A stretch of DNA of 64,000 nucleotides from Magnetococcus sp. PR-3 (lineage in GTDB: Bacteria > Pseudomonadota > Magnetococcia > Magnetococcales > Magnetococcaceae), in NCBI RefSeq assembly GCF_036689865.1, contig NZ_JBAHUQ010000025.1, forward strand, positions 34,910 to 98,909. The letters run 5' to 3'. The position numbers and the translations under genes were made by a program. The notes beneath the pieces were generated by a model. That model was not told where the DNA came from. It searched no databases and was given only the letters and a program-made list of their open reading frames with translations. The stretch's first letter is position 1; each line of letters starts with the position of its first letter. Positions 39,738-49,400 of the stretch are shown here, piece by piece.

Positions 39738-42700
39738 GTGTTAGCTACTATGCGTCGCCTGTTAGGCATTCAACAAGCCGAAGTTTCAGCTTTTCGTGCC
39801 GCCTACCTGCTGGCTTTTATCGATGGTCTGGGCAACCTTTTTTTGGTTGTTCCAGCAATGACCCTCTTTTTGAGCCACTATCCGGCAGATGAGCTACCCA
39901 TAGCCTATATGTCTGGCGCTTTAATATCGGTTATTCTTTCTCTACTGCTGCTCAAATTACAGAAACTTCTTTCTACAAAACAACAAATTATCACTCTGTT
40001 TTTGATCCGCTTTGTAACCCTGCTTTTACTTACGGTAACATTGATATGGTGGCCAGAAACATGGCTGGCCATGGTGGTGCGTGTTTGGGCACTCACCGAA
40101 GGGCTCTTACGAAGCTTAAGTTTTTGGCAGACAATCCGCCCAATTTTTACCCCCAGACAGAGCAAACGCCTATTGCCTACCATTTTAGCCGGGCAATCTT
40201 TAGCCGCGGTAATCGCCGGGTTAAGTGTTGGGCACCTCGTCGCATCCATCGATATCTCTGGTGTTTACATCATTGTACTGCTGCTGAATATCATCTCTGT
40301 CTTTTTGACACTATCAGCCCTGAAACACCATCATCCGGCTGTTCCTACTCAGCAAGCAGAAACTCATTCATCCAATACCCTTAGCTGGTCACTACTCCGT
40401 CGTGGTTCAACAACCCCGCATCTTCGCCATTTATTATTTTTAAACATTGGGTTAACCGTTATTTATCTCCTGCTTGATAATGCGTATAACTCAGCATCGG
40501 TGGCGCGCTATTCTGACCCGAGTGAACTCTCTGGCTTTTTAGGTATGGTGGCCAGTAGCATCGAACTACTCATGCTCTTTGTTCAGTTTGCCTTAGCGGG
40601 ACCACTAATGCGCCGCTATGGGCTTAGTCTTGGTGTGTTGGCTCCAGCAAGCATGACTGCACTGGTCACTTTTGTGTTTTTTATTCTAAACTTACCAAGT
40701 TTTCAACAGCTTCCAAATATGGATACACTCCTATTTGCGCTGGTCATACTAAGCTTTGCCGGCCAAAGCATCTGCTATAAGTTTGCTCGGCCCACCCTTG
40801 TAACCCTATATCTACCCCTGGGTAGCCAAGCACCATCCTGGCAAACCCTCAATGATGGCGTGTTATTACCGCTTGTTACCACACTGGTCGCAGGCGGTCT
40901 GCTGCTGCTGCGTGAATGGACCACCGTTGACGCCACCTTGTTACTCCAAATTGTTCTCCCCGTCAGTCTTATTACATTGGCGGCAGGTTGGGCGCTACTG
41001 CGCCAGTATCGGGTGACCATAGAGGGGCTCATCCATCGCGGAGGTCTTGCTTCTTATAGCCCTGTCAACTGGACACCGGCTATGGAGACTTGTCTTGTTC
41101 AAGAGTTATCCAGCCCCCATGCTCAACATGTTATCTACTGCATGGATCTACTCAAAGCCCATGATGCCGATGAGACCCTACAAGCAGCCCTACCAAAACT
41201 GTTAGAACATAAGGATGCTACGGTTCGCCGCCATGCCCTTCAAGCGCTGGATGTCACCCACTATGAGCAGTGGTATCAACCCATCATCAAACTGATTAAA
41301 CACGACCCTGACAGCCATGTTCGGCAGGATGCCGCCACCCTGCTTATGAGCCACGAGCAATGTGATGAACAGCACCGGGTAACATCTATGACAAACCCAG
41401 ACCAAGCGGTCTGTGAAGGGAGCATGGCCGGTGCCTTACGCTCTGGAGATGTCACCGCCATTGTTGCTGCGGGTACCCGGTTACAGACGTGGTTAGTCTC
41501 GGAGGACAAAGAGTGGCGTAAGGCCACATGCCGGGTCTTGATTCTCTATCGTCAACGGGGCTTGCACCAAACCCTTAAACAGCTACTGGATGATGAAGAG
41601 CCTGAGGTGATTTTATTGGCGATGGATGCTGTTCTAGCCAGTGGAGATCCAAGGGGTTGGCAGCAACTTGTCTCGATGCTTGGTGGTCCTTATACCCAGC
41701 AAATTCTGCGTCTGTTAAGGATGGGGAATGAAGCCGCTATTGATGCCATGATCGAAGGATTTGGCCATCATACACACCACCCTGCTTTGGGGCTTCGCCT
41801 ACTCCGAGCGCTAGAGGCCCACCCCAACAGTCGTGCTCTTCCCTTCTTACTGGATCAGGTCACACATGGTCCAACCTGGGCACAGATTGGCAGTTTACAT
41901 ACCCTGGTTAAGTGGGGCTATACACCACCAACAGAGGTTGCACAGCAGTTACAGAAAGAGCTATCCACCCAGCTGGATTATGCACGAACCATGTTGGCAG
42001 CAGAGGTGGCCTTTAACCAGTCTTCAGATCCTGGTAAAGAAGACCTATCCTCCCTTATTCAAGCTGCTAAGGATGCCGTTGCTGGTGCCACACAACGTAT
42101 TCTCTACCTATTGTCACTTTTGCACGGACCACAAGCTGAGCGGGTTAGACGTTCTTTTGAACAAGGAACCATGGCTGAAAAAGCCTTTGCTGCCGAGTGG
42201 CTGGATAGCACCTTAGCCGCCCCACTTAAAAACCATATTGCCTATTTACTGGATACGCAGGCTTCACCTCTAGAGCGTTTACGGGGCATGGGCGGATCTG
42301 TAGCAGACCTATCTGCAACGGTACAACAGTGGTTGCAACCCGAAACAAATGGTCTGGATAGCTGGTTTAGTTGTGTCGCTTTACACTATATGGTGTCAAC
42401 CGATCCCACCCTGGCAAGTGCGTTCTGCCAACACCAACAAAAACACCCAGATCCCCTAATCACCCAACATGTGGCCTGGGCACAAAGCATACTCGCAGGG
42501 GATCAGCCAAGCAGTCCGCTCACCCTGGTACAACAACTCCGTAAGTTCTCCCTGCTTGCATCCTTTGGTGATGCCTGGCTCGCCCGGCTACTACCCTTGC
42601 TGCAAGAGCATCACTATAAACCCGAAGAGATTGTCGTCTCTGCACAGAGCATGAATCAAAGCCTCTATCTCATATTAGATGGGCAAATTGAGGTCTCTTT

Positions 42701-42938
42701 GCATGGCCAACAAGTAGCTGTTGTCGGTGCGCATGACTATGTGGGAGAACTCGGCAGCCTAACCGCAGGGCACTACCCGGTTGTTTTAAGAAGTGTACAA
42801 GAGAGCCACTGTTACGAACTGGATTTCTCAACCCTTTGTGAATTAATGGCTTGGAACCGAACACTGATCGCCCAGTTAACCGAAGCCACCTTTAACCGTG
42901 TACTGGATTATGCCGATGTGGTGGGGGTAAAATCATGA
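39738..42938 (+). CDS. NTT/MFS-like membrane transporter with HEAT repeats and cNMP-binding-like domain
   Basis: 1,066 residues. GTG at 39738 follows GAGGT with an 8-base spacer. Residues about 15-435 contain 11-12 hydrophobic segments. The layout (transporter core, then HEAT repeats, then CRP-like domain) matches NTT-type nucleotide transporters of free-living bacteria, as I recall the family. Residues about 465-880 are alpha-helical HEAT-like repeats with Asp/Arg-marked turns (VRRHALQAL, VRQDAATLL). Residues about 930-1060 resemble a cyclic-nucleotide-binding beta-barrel, but the phosphate-binding cassette reads GELGSLTAGHYPVVL and lacks the usual Arg-Ser/Thr-Ala, so ligand binding is doubtful. 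Nucleotide transport is inferred from architecture only. The stop overlaps the next gene as ATGA. Confidence 0.72.
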   Translation: MLATMRRLLGIQQAEVSAFRAAYLLAFIDGLGNLFLVVPAMTLFLSHYPADELPIAYMSGALISVILSLLLLKLQKLLSTKQQIITLFLIRFVTLLLLTVTLIWWPETWLAMVVRVWALTEGLLRSLSFWQTIRPIFTPRQSKRLLPTILAGQSLAAVIAGLSVGHLVASIDISGVYIIVLLLNIISVFLTLSALKHHHPAVPTQQAETHSSNTLSWSLLRRGSTTPHLRHLLFLNIGLTVIYLLLDNAYNSASVARYSDPSELSGFLGMVASSIELLMLFVQFALAGPLMRRYGLSLGVLAPASMTALVTFVFFILNLPSFQQLPNMDTLLFALVILSFAGQSICYKFARPTLVTLYLPLGSQAPSWQTLNDGVLLPLVTTLVAGGLLLLREWTTVDATLLLQIVLPVSLITLAAGWALLRQYRVTIEGLIHRGGLASYSPVNWTPAMETCLVQELSSPHAQHVIYCMDLLKAHDADETLQAALPKLLEHKDATVRRHALQALDVTHYEQWYQPIIKLIKHDPDSHVRQDAATLLMSHEQCDEQHRVTSMTNPDQAVCEGSMAGALRSGDVTAIVAAGTRLQTWLVSEDKEWRKATCRVLILYRQRGLHQTLKQLLDDEEPEVILLAMDAVLASGDPRGWQQLVSMLGGPYTQQILRLLRMGNEAAIDAMIEGFGHHTHHPALGLRLLRALEAHPNSRALPFLLDQVTHGPTWAQIGSLHTLVKWGYTPPTEVAQQLQKELSTQLDYARTMLAAEVAFNQSSDPGKEDLSSLIQAAKDAVAGATQRILYLLSLLHGPQAERVRRSFEQGTMAEKAFAAEWLDSTLAAPLKNHIAYLLDTQASPLERLRGMGGSVADLSATVQQWLQPETNGLDSWFSCVALHYMVSTDPTLASAFCQHQQKHPDPLITQHVAWAQSILAGDQPSSPLTLVQQLRKFSLLASFGDAWLARLLPLLQEHHYKPEEIVVSAQSMNQSLYLILDGQIEVSLHGQQVAVVGAHDYVGELGSLTAGHYPVVLRSVQESHCYELDFSTLCELMAWNRTLIAQLTEATFNRVLDYADVVGVKS

Positions 42939-43348
42939 AGAATGAATCCATACTCTTTCAAAAAATCATACTGCTTCAAAGCTTTCCACTGTTTGCTCAC
43001 CTTTCTCGGAATACATTGACCAGCCTTGCTGCTTCGGTAGAAGAAAAAACCCATCCCAGTGGTACCATTCTGTTTAAAAAAGGTGATCCAGGTCACACCT
43101 TACATGCCATCTGTTGTGGCCAAGTAACGGTCACCTTAGAACCCCAGCCTGCACAAACCCTAGGCCGTGGCGACGTTGTGGGGGAGATTGCACTTCTGAC
43201 GCAGCGGCCACGTAGTGCGACCGTTATGGTCACAGAACATGCACGGTTACTAACCCTGGACCGGAACCATTTTTTAGATCTGGTGGCCGAAGATCCCCAG
43301 GCCCTGCAAGCCATGACCACGATGGTTCTCCAGCGTTTTTTAGCCTAA
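42935..43348 (+). CDS. Small single-domain cyclic-nucleotide-binding protein
   Basis: 137 residues forming a single CRP/cNMP-binding fold. After an N-terminal helix come beta strands, and then an intact phosphate-binding cassette GEIALLTQRPRSATV containing the conserved Glu and Arg. There is no DNA-binding domain, signal peptide or membrane span. The start ATG overlaps the stop of the transporter gene (ATGA), so the two are translationally coupled. The intact cassette contrasts with the degenerate one in the transporter's own C-terminal domain, which suggests this protein could supply ligand sensing to the membrane partner. That last point is inference. Confidence 0.88.
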   Translation: MKNESILFQKIILLQSFPLFAHLSRNTLTSLAASVEEKTHPSGTILFKKGDPGHTLHAICCGQVTVTLEPQPAQTLGRGDVVGEIALLTQRPRSATVMVTEHARLLTLDRNHFLDLVAEDPQALQAMTTMVLQRFLA

Positions 43349-43350
43349 AA

Positions 43351-43379
43351 AAAAAGAGGAGGCAGCGCCCCCTCTTTTT
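43351..43379. terminator. Bidirectional intrinsic terminator
   Basis: AAAAAGAGG (43351-43359) and CCTCTTTTT (43371-43379) form a perfect 9-base stem, with two more G-C pairs possible inside. A run precedes it and T run follows, so it can terminate transcription from both strands. It lies exactly between the convergent cNMP-binding gene and the CHAT gene. Confidence 0.85.
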
Positions 43380-43407
43380 AAGAATTCGCTGGCCCATCCT
43401 ATCTAGT

Positions 43408-46400
43408 TTAAGGTCGGCCAAACACATTAAAGGCAGCCCAAGCTGCAGGGTGGGCTAGATCCCCTTTCATATCGATCATCTCTCGCTGTGCACGAGCTAG
43501 CGCACTGAAGATATTCTTCCCTTCATCCAGATGACCATAAAAACGACGCATCAAAGCTAAGGTGGCCTGATCATGTACCGACCAAAGGGATGCCACCACC
43601 GTTGGTACTTGAGCATGGGCAAAAGCGCGCGCCAAGGTGACATACTCCATGCCATCCCGCCCAATGCCAGATTGACAGGCCGATAATACCACTAAGTCGG
43701 TCTGCTCCAGATCCAGCATGGCGATATCAACCATACCCAATTGGCTTTTTCCTGCCAATAACAGATAGCTATCCGCCGGTTTGTCCTGATCAAGCAGGCC
43801 GTGGGTTGCCAAGTGAACAATACGCTTATCTGAGATGGCATCTGTCATACTCTCCAAAGAAGCCTCTGCACCAATGAGCTTGGTTGAGGCACTCTCTAGA
43901 GACTCCCCGACCGCTTTGACTTCAGCCCGCGCCCCCGGCAAACTACCATCAGGATCTGCCAATAAGAGCACATCATCGGCAAAGGAAGGTTTGGCTCGTA
44001 ATACCAAATTTAGATGAAACAGAGAGGGCATAACCCCCAGTTGATAACGCTGAGCCGCATACTCGGGCTGTTGACCAGGTGCGCGGATGAGCGCACTGAA
44101 CGGTAGATATGTTAAGGGACCAACAGGGGTTAAATAGACCTGCTTGGCCTGATCCAGCTCATACTCAACCGGCCGTAACAACTGTTGGTAGAGCCAGTGA
44201 AGATCCTCATTCAACTGTTCTGCTGAAAACTCCAGATCATCCTCATCCTCATCTTTCAGTGAAAAACCATGACCACGCTTGTTCCGGGTTAAACGCCCCT
44301 CAATTTTCAGATAATCCACAGAGCTTTGTAGAATACGGGCCACGCGAACAACCCGTTCAAACAGTTGCTGACTGGGTACCTGGACCTCCACAATACGAGA
44401 AGCATCCCGGCTGGCCAGCTGAATAAATAGTTTCTGGGGCGTGGGCAGATACTGCACCATCAACTCCCCTGCTTTCAGCTCCTTACGCATAGCCTGGAGC
44501 TCTCTAGGATCCAGGCGTAGCATTTGGAACAGACCGTAATGATCCTGCTCTAACTGGTTGAGCAGACGTTTCATGGCACGTTCGCGGCTTTTAAGCCGTT
44601 TTTTATAGCTTTGACTCGTCTCTTCTTGCGTCTCGGCTCTCGCCCCTTCTCCACCACTGGTTTGGCGGATCCCGCTGTTATTCTGTTTTCCACCCCCCGT
44701 TAAGTGTGCTTTAAGCTCATTAAGCTCACGATCCAAGGCTTGGTAGCGTGTAAGGATACGGCCCTGTTTACTGGCAGGGTCGATTTTATCCAAGAAGATA
44801 TCCTTAAGCGCTGCTTGCTGCTGGCTCTCTTGATCGGCAAAAACCGAGTGGGCATAGCCATTGTCGATCAAGAGTGAGGTTACATTGTGGGCTTCATAAA
44901 TGGTCAACCCAAGGTCCGTACCCATATAGATACGCCCTTTAGGGTCGGTGGCAACAGCGTGTACTGTACGTGCCCCATATTGACCAAAGGCCCGATCCTC
45001 TGGTAACAGTTGGTTCAACCGATCTGGGTAGAACCAACGCCCATCGTGGTAGAGCACCACACCACCAGCGGCAGGGAAGATCCAATCCTTTTTATCTTTA
45101 CCCAACGCCGCCCCTTTGCGCCCCAACCAGAGCATGGGAAAACGCTCTTTTAGTTTGGCGTAGGAGTGAATTTCTGTATAATTCCGTCGTGGTGCCCCTT
45201 TGCGATCTTGGAAAAAACCATCTGAGGTTCCCACCACCGCTTGTGTATCATCAAGCTTGGTATATCCGGTCACAAAAAAACCACGTTTGGATCTTTTTAG
45301 CCGATCAAAACCTTCACCATTCCACTGCAATAAACCGCCACTAAGCTCCACCCCCTGCTCTTCCAAATGCCCTTCATCCGATGCAATAACCTGGATATGA
45401 CCTTCCACATTTTCAAAGACTCTGGAGATCATTTCACTCCGACTTGGAAAACGCTTGGCATCCATCAGCCAATTAAACTCTTCCGCTTTTTGGCCGGTCT
45501 TCCAACGAAAGATCGAAGAGCCTGAAGCCACCCAGATCGTACCATCTGCCGTTGGTAAAATATTTTTTACCGGCCCCTGCCAACCTGCTTTATCGGGTGT
45601 ACTGCGGGCTTCAAACAGCTCATAGGGTTTTTCATTCCCAGGGAAAAAACGGATAATCCGATGATGATCATTGGCCAGAAGTGAACCGTCTGCAGCCATT
45701 GCCAACTGTGTAGCTGCTGCTTGGTTGAAAAAGCGTGGGGTCATCTGCGGATCATCATGGTCAACATAATCAATACGCTTGCCACGGGCCAGGTAGGTAA
45801 TGCCCTGCTTGTGGTCTACAGCGATAGAGACTACTGGCAGACGTTTATCCTGCCTGACATCACTAAAGCGAAAACCATACACACCATCCTGAGCCGATAA
45901 CCAGAGGTTGCCACGGTGATCTTGAGCAGCCAACTCCGGTCCAATTTTTAAACCACCCCGTGCTGATGAAAAGGGCATTTCCATATATTGAAAGTGCGCT
46001 TCATGGAACAGAGCCAACCCCTGATCGGTAAGTACCCCCAACCGATCCCCTTTACCGGTAACCGGAATACGACTGAGACCATGAATAGCACGAGCTGCCA
46101 ACACATCGGCTTTGGTCGCCAGTAAAAGAGGTTTGCCTTCAGTGAGAGTTAAACCATCCCAAACCACCCGGTAAATACGATCTCCCGAGAGCATGTACAG
46201 CCACTTTGATTCAGGCAGATAAACAGCATCTTGCATGGGTTTATCATGAAGTTTTACAGGGGTATTTGTCTCATTTAATGCATAAACACCATCCGCCTGC
46301 CCAACCAATAGATGCTCTTCTTCTTGCGCTGCTGAAAGAAAGGAGACCTCACCCTTCATCAACAAAGGTGGCTGTGGGCCGTGTTTGGTGAGCGGTTGAA

Positions 46401-49400
46401 TACCTGCACTGGTGGCAACATACCCCCCCTTTTTATGGAAGGCTAAGTGGGTCACACGGGGTGCTGCTAGCCCTTGCTGTTGGGTCATCCAATATTGGGT
46501 TTCACCCGCATAAGTCGGCCCAGCCAAGCGGATTAACCCATTGGCAGTACCGACCCAGAGGGTACCCTGCTTATCTTCAGCTAGGGCCAATACCTGAGCA
46601 CTGGCTTTTAACGAATTTTTGGAGATTGTACTGGAAAAACGTTGATTAAGAGCATCGTACCCCATCCAAACCCAATGTCCTTTTGTAAAGACATTCAGCC
46701 CCTTATCCCCACCGACTAAAACATCACCATTTTGCCGGATCAACAGGGTGTGACGTGAAGCGGACTCGCCCCCTAGAACGCGGTTGGTATAACGGTGCCA
46801 AAACCCTTCGTTGGTTAATTCGGAGTGAGCCAACCACTTGGTGTCTTTCAACAGCTTTTGAGGCCTCTCATCTAGCTTGGCCAATACCTGTCCAAAGGGA
46901 TTTCCAACCCCGGCATGGACCATACCCCGCAGCCAATTTCGGTGGGTGGACCACTGTTCAAAATCTTCAACCGGTAACCCGCGGGGCTTAACCTGGAGAT
47001 GGAGCTGGCTCCAAAGCGCTATGGCCTGCGCAGCCTGTTGTTGTGCCTGCGTTGGCTCGGACACAACAATGCTTTGGTGAATGCCTGCTTCGATGTGTTC
47101 TTCCAACAGATCTTTGGCTTGTGAGTAGTAATCTCGATTATCCGCAATATGCTCTACCAAGTAGTGTGCATACGCCAGCTCTGCTTCTTGTCGTTTAAGC
47201 CCACGGCTAGAGAGCATGCTCTGTTGCAAAGCATCATGTTTTACATCGGTGAAGGGAATACGGGGTAGACGATCATTACGCTGGTAATTTTCAAAAATTT
47301 TGGCCATGGAGAGCAAGTTTTGGAACGCTTGCGTCACCTTTAAAGCCATGCGGTGGCCTTGATCAGATTTGACCGATTCTATCTCACCTTGTGCATCGTA
47401 ACGTACCCGGATCGCACCAACACCTTCAATACGGATGAGGGTGGGTTTTTCCAACGCACCATATTCAAAGCTTAAGACTTGATCAGGTTTATTGGGCTGT
47501 TGACCAACCATACTGGTGATGAGATCACGTGAATCATAGATCAGATCAATCTGTTTACCGGCTGAGGTACGCATTTGGCTAAGATTACCGCGATCATCAT
47601 ACTTGGCTGAAATATAGGAAGCCCCCATACCCAAATGGACGATCTTGCCAAAAATGGGGTGATCACGACGGGTCAACACCTCTCCATTGGGGTAGATGAT
47701 CTCTACCTCTGCCTGATCGTTTTCAAACTTGTAGTGAATTTGATTACGATCCTTTGTCAACACCTGTTTGCGGGCGTTATGGTACCAGTTGACATACCGG
47801 TCACTATCACTAATAGCCTTACTCCCCATGTAGGAGGCAAAGCCAGAGACAGTATCCCCCAACTTGGAACGTGCTTTTTTCTCGTAGTAGCTCAAGTTGG
47901 TGTCTAGTCCCAGTTTTTTCACACGATCAATATGTTTTAACGACAGGATCGGACCATTTAACCAGAAGTTCAGAAAACGGACATATTGCTGGCTTTTTTT
48001 AATATTATAAGGATCACGGCGTACCATCGTATATCCATACGCTTTGGCTTCATCCCGTGTATGCTCTTGATAGTCCGTCGCCAAGTTGCTGTAGATACTT
48101 GTACTATCCAGATTAAACTTGGAACGGGCAATGACATGTTCTGCCGCTTTTTTCTTATGCCCCAAAGCCCCTTGCATCATCACCATATAACGATGGTACT
48201 GATCTAAATTTCCCCCTTCGTCACGGTAGATGTTCAATGATTCCATCTGTTGTTTAATCAATGCCTTATCAACACGCTGTTTACGACTTTGTTGGTTCAC
48301 AACCCAGGCGATTAGAATACGTACGAACAGTCGCTCCCCCCAGCTTTGCGATGAAGCGGCAACGGAGTGTTGATAATTCCGCAAAATGGCCAGAGCTTCA
48401 CCCCATTTCTGTTTATTCAGGTAGAGATCAGAGAGCTGTTCATGCCCCCATAACCTATCGGGGGTACGGGCCACGACACCACGCCAAAAAGCGACGCGTT
48501 CGGGTTGGTTTTTAAGTTGGTTACTGGCATACCAGGTGTGCAAAACCTTAGACCATGGGTAGTGGGCTAACTGTCTCTGCCAAAAAGGCAAAACAGCCCC
48601 TTTATCAAGAACCTTTGTCGCCGATTGATGTAAGGCTTTAATGGTCTCTTCATGTTGAGGATTTTGCTCCAACTGTGCTTTTAACAGATCAAAAGCTTGT
48701 TGATGCTTGCCCATCTTGACCAACTGTTCAGCCCAAGCCAGCTGAGCGGCAAGCTCCAGAGGAAACCTTTGGGCAATCTGCTCCAAAAGGCGTGACTGCT
48801 GTTCTTTTTTACCCAATGCCCCCATCAGTTCCACCCCTTGATGGAGCAATGCCCGATCAGGGGTATGGGTATCCTTTTTTAAAGCCTGCCAAGCGACCAA
48901 AGCTTGCTCATGACGCTTTAACGACTGCAGCAACTCAATTTCCAAGGTGCGACCAGTGTGATCTTTAGGATCAAGCTTACGGATCGCCTGCACTTGTTCC
49001 AAAGCATGGGTAAAGCGCTTATCATGCTTTTCAATCTTTGCCAGTAAGACCCGCCACTTAATTGAGCCTGGGTTGACCTTAATCTCATCTTCCGCCAACT
49101 GCCGTGCTTTACCATAATTCCCTGCGTCTTTAAAAGCATAGGCAACCTGTCGCCGGGACCATCCATCCAACTCACGTTCTGAAGGCTGCTCTAACTGACT
49201 GAAGTTAGGTGCGAGTATTTTACTGTAAGCCAAAGCCTGATCAGGACGGTTAAGTTTGACCAGCTGGTCAATACCATTGTCATAGTTGGCATAAAAAGGG
49301 GAGAAAACGAGCCCTTTTAAATGGGCTAACAGTGCGGCCTCATGACGGTTATTACTCTTGAGGTCATATCCTAAGGAGGTCCAAGCCCGTCCATCGTGTG

